Shown here one piece after another: positions 11,489-21,987 of a stretch of 64,000 nucleotides of DNA. Made by a program: the position numbers and the translations under genes. Origin of the DNA: Lasiosphaeria ovina (lineage: Eukaryota; Ascomycota; Sordariomycetes; Sordariales; Lasiosphaeriaceae); contig JAULSN010000004.1 in assembly GCA_033439765.1 (NCBI GenBank), positions 4,598,001-4,662,000 on the forward strand. The letters are read 5' to 3'. Each line of letters opens with the position of its first letter. Within the stretch, counting starts at the first letter, position 1. Under the pieces are notes generated by a model that was not told the DNA's origin, ran no database searches, and saw nothing but the letters and a program-made list of their open reading frames with translations.

Positions 11489-14400
11489 TTAACCCATCAG
11501 CCCCGCACCGATCTCGTTCTGAGCCATGAACGTCCTGGCCAGCTCATCGCTGCCCTGCTCTGCTGCCCCCATCCAGTGAATTGCCAGGCACATTAGGGCC
11601 GGGTCGCTTCGGACGTCACCCACGCCCATACCGCTGGCACCTAGGCCGCTGCCGTCTTCCATTCCCGAACCGGTTCCAGAACCGGCGCCACCGTTGCCAA
11701 TCCCAAGACCAATGCCACCGCTCCCCGATTGCCTCTGGAATTGCGACTGAGTGGCCGTGCCAGGATGATGCCTGCTAGACGCAGAGCCAGCCGGACCGGA
11801 CCGGCCCGAGGATCCGCCGCCATATTTTTCTATGACTGCCTGCTTGAACACCTCACGCGGTTTGCTGAGAGGCATTGTGGTACGCTGCACAAGTTCGGGG
11901 TTGGAAAGGTAGAAGATGGCGAGTTCGCGTTGTGCCGTGGGATCGCCCTCCTTCGCTGTAATTGTCCACATTTTGGCTGCATCGGCGAGTGAGTGTGTTG
12001 TCAGGGGAAGCGGTGATGGCGGCGAGACAGGAGGGGAAGACGGTTCTCCTGCCACTGGCCCAGAGGCAGTGCTGCTCGCATCCGCATTGGAACCGGTCGC
12101 TGTGCTTCCAGTTCCCGGTCGGTTGTTGTTGCCGGAGCTGGACGGAACTCCACCACGTGTCTGCGTGTAGTTCTTGACAATATCATCCGCAACTTCGACC
12201 ATCGTGCGGCAGACTTCCTGCTTCAGGCCAAGTGCGGCGAGACCGGCATCCCAAAACGCCTTGCCCTTTTCAGTCTTGTCAAGGATGGAAGAAGGTACAA
12301 AGGAAGAAATAAACTGAAGATCGCGAAATAGTGTCTTCGGCCGGAGTGACGGGTCCCGAAACAGCGTCTGCAAGACGTTTGCAATGGCATCAGTATTGGC
12401 AGGGTAAACCGAGACTACTGAGCGAGTCTCGATATTGCCGCCTCCTCCAGGAACTCGACTGCTCGGGCCGTGGCCACCTGAAGCAAAAGCAGGAGCCTGG
12501 ACTAGGGTTTGCGAGCGCCTCTCCTTAATGTTGTCGATGGCTTCCTCGATAGGCTGCGACCGGCCCGTCCCCACACCACCGCCATGATCGTCGGTGGCAG
12601 AAGACGCCGAGCCTAGCTCAGATCGCGCCCACGCTAGTCTCGACCGACGGGATCCCGAGTTCAGAGAAGCAACGATCAGGTGCTCCAACTCGGACAGGGC
12701 GTTCAGTTTCACGTACGGGTTCGGGTGGACACAGAACATCTTTAAAAGTCGTCGGTATGCCTTTGTGAACGGGAAGTCGGGTAGGGGGTCCTTCTTTGGA
12801 TCTTGGTTCTGTCTCTGAGCCGAAATCGTATCGCTGGTTGCAGAACTCTCGTTGCCATGGACACTGCCACCGTGGACGCTCCCTCCTAAATGGCTGCCGC
12901 TAGCCGCTTCAGGGCCGAGACTCTGAACATCGGAGAGGGCTTTGTCGCTTGGCGCGCCGCCAGTGCTTGTACCCCGTAGGTCGCCAAAGCTCCTCTTCTT
13001 CTCGATGATGCGCTGCTTGAGTCCCGCCTTGCGTCTGTCACGAGCCTGCGCTTGGCGCGCGCGACGTTGGATGGCTTCCCGACGGTCGATGCATTCTTGG
13101 CCCAAACCTTCGAACCATGCATCCGTCTCAGACCCGCTGGCAAAGACGTGATTTCCCAAATCGGAGAGCAGGAGACTGGTCAGCGTCTGTCGCAGTTCGC
13201 CGAGGAAGCGGACTTTATCCTCGGACAGCCGTTGCTGATAGACTGTCTCATTTGACGACGCCGATGTGCCCGGCCGGCCCGTGGAATGAGAATGAGATGG
13301 TAGATGGTGGTGTTGCGGCGGGTGGAAAGAGCCTGAGAGGTTCGTCAGGCTTGTAGTTGGCGAGTGCGCTCTGGATGTCGTACTGGGAGAGGTAGCACGG
13401 TGTTGAAAGGGCGACCAGAACGTCGTGTTCGAGTCGATCTGGTGGATCGGGGATGAAGCACCAAAATACTCCTGCCCATCCAAGATATCCGACATGACCG
13501 TGCTAGCCTTGGAGAAGCTGAAGCGGCCGGAATCAAAGGACATTTGGCTCATGTTCTGGCCAGACATGCTTCGCAATGCTCCTGCCGCCGACGGTGACCT
13601 CCCGATAGAGGTGAATCTTCGTTCGGGATCGCTGACAACGCTGGCCGAATCATCCCAGACAGACTGGTTGTCTCGGTCCCTCGGAGTCTTTGTGCTCTCA
13701 AATGTCCGCCGGTCGCGCGCAAAGAGCTCACTCGACCACAGCACAGGCCCATCGATAATGCTATCGCCAACCAACTTGTTGACGCAGCTGTCTACCTCAC
13801 AGCAGAACCGGTGTATTCGCTCCTCGCCACGGCAGAAATTCTCGACGCCGCATTGCTGCAACCACCGGGCCGTTTTCTCTGCCTGATCGTCGCGTAGTTT
13901 GTTCGGACCCCCTTGTTCCTCTGACGCCGCAAGCAAGTCGAGAATCTGCGACTCGGTTCTGAAGATGTAATTCGAAGAGGGTCCCCGCTGCATCTGGCTC
14001 TTAAGTTTCTGGAACGAATTCCACCTCCTCGGTAGGCCCATAGTCTTCAGTGCGGCAGCGATATTCCGGGAATCCTCGTATGGGGCCGAGTTTCGCACGT
14101 CTGTAACGTACCACATTTTGTCGCGGAGTGCTCGCAGGCGGCGCATCATTGAGTCTATCAGCCCTTCAGCTCGTTCCTGGCTTTGCTTGAGCCAAACCAG
14201 CCAGGCATCATACTGCTCAATGGCCGCGGCTGACCTGCGAATGGAGTCACGCGGCCCACGGGAGAAAATGTTAAGCAAGGTTGCAAAACCATCCCGCCGC
14301 AGGGAAGCGGATGCCAAGGAATTGAGTTGTTGGAGGGTTTTCCAGTAGATGTGAGCCGAGACGAAGTCAGACTGAGCTCGCGATTGAGAGCAGGCCGCCG

Positions 14401-17158
14401 TCAACATAGTAATCAGCTGAGACGACGATTCCGCAGACTCGGCCGACTCCTTCCCTTTGCCACTCTTCGGCGGGCTCTCTGCTAGGCTGCTCGCGAAGCT
14501 TTCAGCCCGTTGGCGATAGGGATTCCGGCTTCCCATAGTCGTAATGATCCGATTCTTTGAGCGGTACTTTTTGAGACTCGATGCACGGTTGCTAAATGTC
14601 TGCTTTTTGGCCCCGTCGTCCTCTAGATTCTGCGGGATCTCGTAGTCCTGGACAAGTTTCAGAATGGAGTCACGAAGCTGGTGGTAGTCTTTATCGAGTT
14701 CCGGGCGGTCATCCTCCGTCTCATCGCCCTCGGTGTCGCTCGTGGAAGAATTGGCCTCCTCCTCGACGTCGTCGTCTGGATCATATGTCATCTGCGTAGA
14801 CAAGTCATTTCCGTCGGCGGAGATGAACAACACAGCCCATCGCTCCGCACACGGATGGCAAAGCCCGTAAACAACATCCTGGCCCAGTATCTGAGTCATC
14901 TCGTGCATGGCAAGCCGCAGCCGATATCCATCATCCTCGAAGTTGGTCGTTTGCTTCGGAGGAGCCTGATCCTGGACCGGGGGGGAGTAGCGGCGCGGGT
15001 CTTCATCATCCAAAAGGGGCTCACGAGAGGTAGTTGTGTCGCTGATAAAGGACTCGGCACTTGTGCTAATCACGGACATTGTGTCAAAGTTGCTTTGGGT
15101 AGTCTTCACTGACAGAGGCTGGGACATGGCAGAAAATCCCGAGATGGAGGGGGCTCCGGACCGCAGGCTGCCCGAGTGTGCCGACTGTGGTCTCCGTTCG
15201 GGAAAGAGGGCATTGACGAGGGTGGCCAAATCAGCAGGACTGATCACGAGGTAGGGGTGCACTTCTGTCGTTTCTCTCAACGATGTGATGGATCGCGCGG
15301 GCAAGAGCCTGGGCTTCTTGCGTAACTTGGAGTCCTTGAACCGGCCATAGATATTCTCAATGTGGGTCTTTACCTTTGGCGGTGTAGACACGGGCGTCTT
15401 GCTCATGAGCATATCACCAACGAGCTTCGAGGCGTGCATGGCAACCGCCTTCAGGATCTTTTGCCGGCCGTATTCGGTAATGTGGTACTCTGCCATCATG
15501 CCATAGGCCTCCGGATGGATGACAACCCCGAAGAGCCAGACGGTGAACAAGTATTTGGCGACCAGCCACTTGCGGGTGCCTTCGGCCACCTTTCTATCCA
15601 GCCGCTTGAGAATCTCATTGCCCAGCTCAACCAGACCCTCGGGTATCCCGGTAGCGTCCTCATCATCGATGACTTCGAAGAGCTCATCGACGGCTTTGGT
15701 GTAGAACTCCTCGGCGGCGATTGTGTCCTTTTGAGTCCAGTCGGAAAGATTGAAGCGGGTCCCGCGCTGGTCCTCTGCACGGTCAAGCAGGAAGGCTCCG
15801 TCCTCCAAGATTTTCATGAGATACCACTCCATGTTGGACTTTCCGGCCCAGTCACGCATCGAGATCCAAACATTGAGCACCGAAATGACCGTCTGTTCAC
15901 TGCCTGTTATAGGGATGGGGGCGGAAATTAACCGCGCGCATGTATTTGCCCAGGTCACGGTTCTGCGCTTGTCCTCGGCGCTGTCCGGGCCAGCAGAATT
16001 AGCAAAGCATGTGTAGATCAAGGCGGAAATTGGATCGTGTCTCTGAAACGAAAGCAGCCGTTCGATAGCACTCCGTTCTTGCGTTGAATGGCGAGTTCCA
16101 GGCCCTCCAGGCCCAGAAGAACCGCCAAAGGCCGATCCTGGAATGGCGCCAGACCCGGGAAAGGCAGAAGTCCCGGAGGAGCCACGGACTGTTGGGCGAC
16201 TGTGGTACGGAAGAACGGAATCGATAGGTTCAAGTGCCTGGTGAAAGGTGGTAAGCGCTGCTAGCTCGTGCTGGGTTAGAGACGCAATCCGCGTAGCCAA
16301 ATAGTCCGGGTTCGTCCTGATCTGGTTGAGAAAGGTCAAAAAGGTCTCCCGAGCGGACGCAGATATGTCGTTCAAAAATGGCGTGGCGACGCCTGGCGCA
16401 TTGCTCCCACCTGTCACGGATGCCGTGGGGGTGTCCAGACTCTCGGAAGACGCAAGACCAGAAGATTGCAGCAGCTCCATTTCAGGCTCCAGCAAGGCAT
16501 AGCGACGGGTCTCGTCGCAGCTCTTGCGAACATCGATTATAGCATTGTACAAGGCTGCAAAGGTCTTCTTGTCGTCTCCTCGGAAGCAGTCCACAAGGTT
16601 GCGATGGGCAATCTCTCCGCATCTCATCAGCCGGGCAGAGAGCGCCGTGGACACCAGGCTCCTCTGGAGGCGGATCCGCGTGTTGGCGCGCTTGCGCTCT
16701 TGGTACTTGGACAGGCGCACCAGATGGGCAAGCTCCTCCAAAGTCGTCCCGTCGTTATCCGGGCCGAGATATGGATTCGTGTAGAGCGAAACATCAGTCA
16801 GCAAGGGCCGCAGAAATTTCATCTTGGACGGCTTGTCGTCGGGCGGGGACGTCGGACTGCCGACGGTTTCTAAACTGTCAGATGAGTCGTTGGGCGCCGG
16901 GGCCGGCGACGGGGCGCGTGCCTGGTCGATGATGGGCCTGCCGCGACTCTGCGTAGAGCTCGAAACCTGCTGCTGGACAGACAGGCGCCTCGGGAGGTCT
17001 TCGCTGCGACGCGCCGAGGCCATTATGGCGTCCTTGGTGGCGCGGGGCGGGCTTCTTGACCGGAAGCGTCGCGAATGGGAAACCTCGACATGGCCGTCGG
17101 GAGGCGGCGGGCTGGGCGATCTCGACACGGGTGTTGGTACAGTCGACAGAGCTATCAT
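11489..17158 (-). CDS. Large uncharacterised protein, Sel1-like C-terminus
   Basis: A single uninterrupted frame of 1889 codons from the ATG at 17158. I do not recognise a named family with confidence. The N-terminal 130 residues are a Ser/Pro/Arg-rich disordered region. About residues 270-620 form a helical region; WLVAKYLFTVWLFGVVIHPE followed by a helix with RQKILKAVAMHASKLVGDM (about 525-580) is reminiscent of the C-terminal half of a RasGAP-type fold, but this is a weak, unaligned impression. Next come an acidic stretch (about 785-825), a second helical region (about 920-1180), a low-complexity linker, and a conserved-looking TKAYRRLLKMFCVHPNPYVK segment (about 1470). The C-terminus has two Sel1-like pieces (about 1722-1750 and 1860-1885) of the form A..W...A..G...A. 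The long helical solenoid look suggests a cytosolic scaffold or GTPase regulator (inference). Confidence 0.85.
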   Translation of the reverse strand: MIALSTVPTPVSRSPSPPPPDGHVEVSHSRRFRSRSPPRATKDAIMASARRSEDLPRRLSVQQQVSSSTQSRGRPIIDQARAPSPAPAPNDSSDSLETVGSPTSPPDDKPSKMKFLRPLLTDVSLYTNPYLGPDNDGTTLEELAHLVRLSKYQERKRANTRIRLQRSLVSTALSARLMRCGEIAHRNLVDCFRGDDKKTFAALYNAIIDVRKSCDETRRYALLEPEMELLQSSGLASSESLDTPTASVTGGSNAPGVATPFLNDISASARETFLTFLNQIRTNPDYLATRIASLTQHELAALTTFHQALEPIDSVLPYHSRPTVRGSSGTSAFPGSGAIPGSAFGGSSGPGGPGTRHSTQERSAIERLLSFQRHDPISALIYTCFANSAGPDSAEDKRRTVTWANTCARLISAPIPITGSEQTVISVLNVWISMRDWAGKSNMEWYLMKILEDGAFLLDRAEDQRGTRFNLSDWTQKDTIAAEEFYTKAVDELFEVIDDEDATGIPEGLVELGNEILKRLDRKVAEGTRKWLVAKYLFTVWLFGVVIHPEAYGMMAEYHITEYGRQKILKAVAMHASKLVGDMLMSKTPVSTPPKVKTHIENIYGRFKDSKLRKKPRLLPARSITSLRETTEVHPYLVISPADLATLVNALFPERRPQSAHSGSLRSGAPSISGFSAMSQPLSVKTTQSNFDTMSVISTSAESFISDTTTSREPLLDDEDPRRYSPPVQDQAPPKQTTNFEDDGYRLRLAMHEMTQILGQDVVYGLCHPCAERWAVLFISADGNDLSTQMTYDPDDDVEEEANSSTSDTEGDETEDDRPELDKDYHQLRDSILKLVQDYEIPQNLEDDGAKKQTFSNRASSLKKYRSKNRIITTMGSRNPYRQRAESFASSLAESPPKSGKGKESAESAESSSQLITMLTAACSQSRAQSDFVSAHIYWKTLQQLNSLASASLRRDGFATLLNIFSRGPRDSIRRSAAAIEQYDAWLVWLKQSQERAEGLIDSMMRRLRALRDKMWYVTDVRNSAPYEDSRNIAAALKTMGLPRRWNSFQKLKSQMQRGPSSNYIFRTESQILDLLAASEEQGGPNKLRDDQAEKTARWLQQCGVENFCRGEERIHRFCCEVDSCVNKLVGDSIIDGPVLWSSELFARDRRTFESTKTPRDRDNQSVWDDSASVVSDPERRFTSIGRSPSAAGALRSMSGQNMSQMSFDSGRFSFSKASTVMSDILDGQEYFGASSPIHQIDSNTTFWSPFQHRATSPSTTSRAHSPTTSLTNLSGSFHPPQHHHLPSHSHSTGRPGTSASSNETVYQQRLSEDKVRFLGELRQTLTSLLLSDLGNHVFASGSETDAWFEGLGQECIDRREAIQRRARQAQARDRRKAGLKQRIIEKKRSFGDLRGTSTGGAPSDKALSDVQSLGPEAASGSHLGGSVHGGSVHGNESSATSDTISAQRQNQDPKKDPLPDFPFTKAYRRLLKMFCVHPNPYVKLNALSELEHLIVASLNSGSRRSRLAWARSELGSASSATDDHGGGVGTGRSQPIEEAIDNIKERRSQTLVQAPAFASGGHGPSSRVPGGGGNIETRSVVSVYPANTDAIANVLQTLFRDPSLRPKTLFRDLQFISSFVPSSILDKTEKGKAFWDAGLAALGLKQEVCRTMVEVADDIVKNYTQTRGGVPSSSGNNNRPGTGSTATGSNADASSTASGPVAGEPSSPPVSPPSPLPLTTHSLADAAKMWTITAKEGDPTAQRELAIFYLSNPELVQRTTMPLSKPREVFKQAVIEKYGGGSSGRSGPAGSASSRHHPGTATQSQFQRQSGSGGIGLGIGNGGAGSGTGSGMEDGSGLGASGMGVGDVRSDPALMCLAIHWMGAAEQGSDELARTFMAQNEIGAGLMG

Positions 17159-17794
17159 GGCAGGCACAAGTCAGCACGCGCGCACGTTTATATGGTGTCT
17201 CCCCTTTTCGCGACCGGCACTTCCAACATACGCGGCGACGAGTGAATGGCGACAGGCGACGAGAGAGAACGCTGCATGGATATCATAATGGGCCCATGCG
17301 AGGAGAGGTCGAGTCGCCAGGTGCGATCAGATCACCTATACATCACCAGCGAATGCTGACGGCGGGCAGAAGTGATGGGACAGCCCGGCGAGGTGTTCCG
17401 GGGGATGGGGCGGGTCGATAAATAGCAGCTCGGGCTAGCGAACAGCAAGGCAAGTTAGGACGAGAACATGGGACGGTCGGGAATCGAATGGATTAACCGG
17501 TAGAGATCTGGCGACGACGATAGGTTGGGGGAGCAGCTTTGGTCCGGCCTCGCTGCCGCACAACCAACCAAGGTCTTGGACTCAGAGGGCCCGCGGGGAC
17601 ATGGTCTCGTCAAGAGGGACGGCAGCAGTCGTGGAGCTCCGTGGGATCGGGGAGGGAGAGGAGTGGCGCTGCTGGCCGCCGGCGGGTAAGGCGAGGTAAG
17701 GCAAGGCAAGGCGAGGCGTCGCGTGTTGCTAGGTGGTCGGGCGAAAGAAACCGAACTGCGGCGAGGGCACAAGCCAATGTACCGTTCGTCCGCT

Positions 17795-17850
17795 AGGTCA
17801 GGTCAGGTCAGGTCAGGTCAGGTAAGGTCGGTAAGGTAGGTAGGGTTAGG
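17795..17850. repeat. AGGTC tandem repeat upstream of large gene
   Basis: About five direct copies of AGGTC (TGACC on the minus strand), then degenerating units reading AGGTA, AGGTCGGTA, AGGTAGG and TAGGGTTAGG. It lies about 640 bases upstream of the large gene's start codon. Confidence 0.85.
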
Positions 17851-19406
17851 TTTCTCGAACCTCGCAGCGCCTTCCTCGTGGGTGTTGATGTATGTACAGC
17901 GCAGGTAGCAACCTAAGCGTGGGGTAGAGATGCGAGGACGCTAGACCGGATGGAGGCTTGCAGCGGGCGGGGACCATCCCAACCCACCCAACCCAACCGG
18001 GCAGGCCCAAGCCAGGCAAGAGCGAGGGCCATGCCATGGGTGCCAAGCCAGGGCACTGGGCTCCAAACTTCCATCTGCCACGCCGGGATCCTTGGGAGAT
18101 CCTTGTCACTCGTGATGCAACGCGTGCGGTAGTAGTGCCGGCCAGTGCCAGTGCCAGTGCCAGGGCACTCTCTGCACACCGAACACCCGACTGCCCTGTC
18201 ACTGAACTCAATCCCGGGCAGGGCAGTCGTGCCTACCCGGCTGGCCCTGGTGCTGGCGCGGGTGCTGGCGCTGGCACGCCGCACTCCTAGACTCGAGCTG
18301 GCCTCGCCCGGCGCGGCTGGCTCATGTGAGCTGGCTGCCCTGAGATGGCTAGGTGGCTGGTGTAATCCAACCGAGCGTGCCTACCGGGCACTGCATCTGC
18401 TGGGTTGCGATCCCGTGAACAACGCGACGACTTGTCGGATCCGTCGCACGTTTGTATCCCACCAATAATCCATGCCAAGAAGCCTTGCACCTCGGCCTGC
18501 AAAATGTACTCCGTGCCCATGTATTCGGTCCATACCTTAGGTAGGGAGTGTACATACTCCGGACGGACTGCGGATATCTCCCATGGCAGATTGAGGTACT
18601 CTGTAGGTTGATGCTCACCCGACACCTTGCTTCTGCGGGTGACTGTGCTCTTCTCCAGTTGTTCTGCTTGTTCATAGCCATGTCCCGCCCGACATGAGCC
18701 TGACACGACTTCAGCTTGCTTGCCCCTCCAATCAAGAGCGCGTCTCGGCCTGCCCCTTTCTACATGGAAGCTCGGCTCTGGCTCGCTCTCCACAGACTGG
18801 CCCGCACAGCGCACTCACAGGTCATGAGCCGCCTCTACCCTCGATCTCTCCCAATATATGGGAGCTTGTCGTCCACTTCCGTTGTATGTCTGACTATTCG
18901 AGGCGGCTGCTACCACCGGTATGTGCTTGTACGGAGTACTTCCGAACCTTCCTCGGTAGTCCTGCCACCTGCAATGACTCCCTAGCCAACTGTTGATTTC
19001 CCAGTTGCCGGGTGACTTATTAAGGGAGGCCGCAAGACAATACTGCCAGCTCACCAACCTCACCCACTTCACCTTCCGACACTGCCTCTGTGTGGCAAGT
19101 TGGTACATGCTGCTTCGATGATGATCCAACCTAGAAGTAAGGGACTGGAGCTGGCTTACATGGTGTGTCTCTACGGATACTTAGGGACGGTACGGGACGG
19201 TACGTATTGCCAAAACACGCATGCATCGCCGTAGTCAATTATTGACTTCTGCGTCATGCCACTGCCTGGATTCATCGCTGTTCCCGTCGTCCCATTCATA
19301 TTCTTTCTTCCAAAAGAAATATTACCTACCTCTGAAACCTTCCTCTCACCAGGCCACCACAGCCCCCCCTCTCGCTGAGCTGGCCTTGCATTTTTTTAGA
19401 GGAGGT

Positions 19407-19429
19407 GGGGGGGGGGGGGGGGGGGGGGG
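19407..19429. repeat. G23 homopolymer
   Basis: A run of about 23 G flanked by GGAGGT and TGGAGGAGGA, in non-coding DNA. Confidence 0.9.
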
Positions 19430-19725
19430 TGGAGGAGGAACCTAGGTTTCGCCTCCCCGCCTTTTTTTGCCCAGGGGCTCAGTCTTGGATTTTGCGGCGG
19501 GATGCAGCCCAGCCAATCTGCGTTGTCCACGAGCCCAAAACCACAGAGACGGAGTCCTGCCCGCATCGTCGAAACCCCAGCCAGCGCCCGCAGCGTTGCC
19601 TTGGGTCCTGCCAGCTCAACAACCTCCCACCGCCAATCATGCGCCGCCACCCATTTCTGCCTCTCCCGCTTGCCTCTCCCGCTGCCACTCCCGCCCGCTC
19701 CCTCTTCCCCCTGACTATATGCCTC

Positions 19726-19748
19726 TTTTTTTTTTTTTTTTTTTTTTT
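19726..19748. repeat. T23 homopolymer
   Basis: A run of about 23 T in non-coding DNA, about 300 bases right of the G23 run. Confidence 0.9.
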
Positions 19749-20494
19749 CTGATCTTTAACGGGTTAGTCACCTCGTTCTGATTTTTCATGGAAGGCTGCC
19801 ACCGAAAGCCGAGTTAAAAAAAAAAAATAGAAAAAAAAATCTCCTCACCGTCCAACATGGTAATGAGCCCCCGATGTTTATGAGCGTCCTCGTCTGATAT
19901 CATGGACATCTGCTTCTACTGCAACGAGGCGAAGTCAGACGTACCGTTCCCTGTCGTTCTACACAGTAATCCAGACTCCGTGGCCGCGGAACGCCATCGA
20001 GGGCCTCCTCCACATGGGCATGGGAAAGGGGGTGCGGCTGCCAGCAAGGCCAGCCAAAACCCAGGCCACATCAAGCAGCAGGCACCGCCATGATGACAAC
20101 ATCGAACGGACCAACCGGAGGGAGAGACATCAGTGCAGTGTAAGTGCGATGAGATACCTCACCCACCTTCTACCTCAAGTACATACGCATGTACTCCGTA
20201 CATACTCTTGTATGTAGGTATGTACGTGGAGTGCGGCAGTCAGTCATTATTTGTTGTTCTCAGTATGTGCGTTCCTTCTGCCTGCCTGCGTGATCTGGAT
20301 AGACGACAGCGAACTAGTCTAGTCCAAGATCCGCGCCACTGACGAAGGAAGTCCTCCTCATGTCTTTCTCTTTTTTTTTGTCCCTTCCTGCATGTCAGAT
20401 GCCACAGTTCCATTAAAAACATGTCGTGGACAGTCCCACGAGCATCACGAGCAGCACCGCCCCCAGCCCGCCCTCGCTGTCCACCTCAAAGACT

Positions 20495-20581
20495 CGTGTG
20501 TGTGTGTGTGTGTGTGTGCGTGTGCGTGTTCCGGTGCTGTGGACGGAATGCTACACCACCTGCGTGCGTGCGTGCGTGCGT
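20495..20581. repeat. GT and GCGT microsatellites
   Basis: A (TG)n run of about 11 units grading into TGCG units at 20495-20529, followed at about 20560-20581 by five GCGT/TGCG units. Non-coding. Confidence 0.9.
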
Positions 20582-21987
20582 TGCTGAGACCAAGGTCCCC
20601 TCCTCCCCTTCCTCGCCCGTTGTATCGTGCGTGGCCAAGTATTCCGTAGTACTTCTCTCTCTATTCCTTCAACCCGTGCGGAAACAGTAGGTACCAAAGT
20701 AGGCGGCCGCCGAGCCTGGGTCAGCCAGCGGCCGTCCGGACCTGCCGGGCTGAAGTCCCCCCACGACGACGGGATTGGCTCTCAGGGTCCCGAGAGCTTA
20801 TTTTTGTGGCCGGGTCCGGTTTTCCGTCTGCTATGGTCCATTCGTCAAACCCTGATAGGCGGTCTACTTTTATGCTTTATTTTCATACAAACACTCTCGA
20901 ATAGTCCTATCATGTTCAAGATGCGTGAAAAAGCCTTCACCTCGGTTTTATTTCGCAGTCGTGTTCCACACGAGAGGTCTTGTGCCCTTAGATCAGACAT
21001 CACGCACGCCCGCTGACGTATAGAAGCATGCACCTCACCCTATCGCCCGTATGGAAGTTAGCTTTCTTGCTGCAGTGCTCTCGTTTCTGCTGGCTCCGTC
21101 TACTTGCAGATTTTATCTGCAGAGTTTGCCAAACACGGCAGTTGGTGTCCAACAACAATTAGCGAGACTGGAGGACTAGCCTGCCTAGCTGGTTTCTCGT
21201 TGGATGCGCGGAAACAAAATGCAAGCCGCCGGTGGACGGCGCGCTAGCCCACCCATGAGGGCCGGCCGGACCCTTGTCCCCCCGGCTCCGGACGTCTCTG
21301 TTCGGGACCACAGGAGTGCGGAATATTGATAGTTATCTGCATTACATCTTATCGGGAATTTTATGCCCGCTTGCTTGGCTTGATTTCTCCATCGCCATTG
21401 CAACCGAAGCCCCTCTTCTCGCGCGCCAGTGCCGGGGTGAATCCTCCGAACAAGACGTTGTTGGTCAAGGATAAAGCAACTCCAATATATCTGGGCTTCC
21501 CGTCCTCGGACCTCCCCTTTCTACCTCCCTTGAATCCATCTCAGAGTCATTATTTGACACGACCCTACACAATATGTAATGCAACATGCTGGTTGTATGC
21601 ACAAATGATTGCGCAACCGCCCACCGACTTCACCCGCCGGGGTGCTCGAGGACCAATCCCTCACCGCGGCCAATCCCTCACCTAGCCGCGATATGATGTC
21701 GCATGCAAGTGATAACTGATAAAATGCCGTGAACAGGAGAAAGGAAGAACACCTGGCATGTAGCACTAGTGAGCGCAAACAGTAGCTTTTTGATACCTTG
21801 GCTGCATATATGGCCGCATACCAATGGAGAAGGCTCTCCTTCCTCATCTGCCTTCGCGCCCGTCTGGCCAAAAGCACATGATACAGTCGAGCTGCGCCGG
21901 AACTCTTCCCCGCGATTCGAAAGCAGGGGTGGGGGTGAGGGGGGCAAAATGTTATACCCTGGTAGACAATTGCATACACACATGTTC

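Larger units (their letters stand above)
17159..21987. other. Gene-poor, microsatellite-rich block
   Basis: About 4.8 kb with no gene I can support. The left 600-700 bases are the probable promoter and leader of the large gene. The rest carries TGACC-type repeats, a GCCAGT-type repeat near 18138-18166, a G23 run, a T23 run and CA/GT and GCGT microsatellites. Open frames are short and compositionally odd. Confidence 0.5.

Noticed and set aside
20495..20581. Possible CRISPR-like or telomere-like array
   Set aside because: Plain dinucleotide and tetranucleotide microsatellites without spacers; the single GGGTTAGG near 17843 is not a telomere array.
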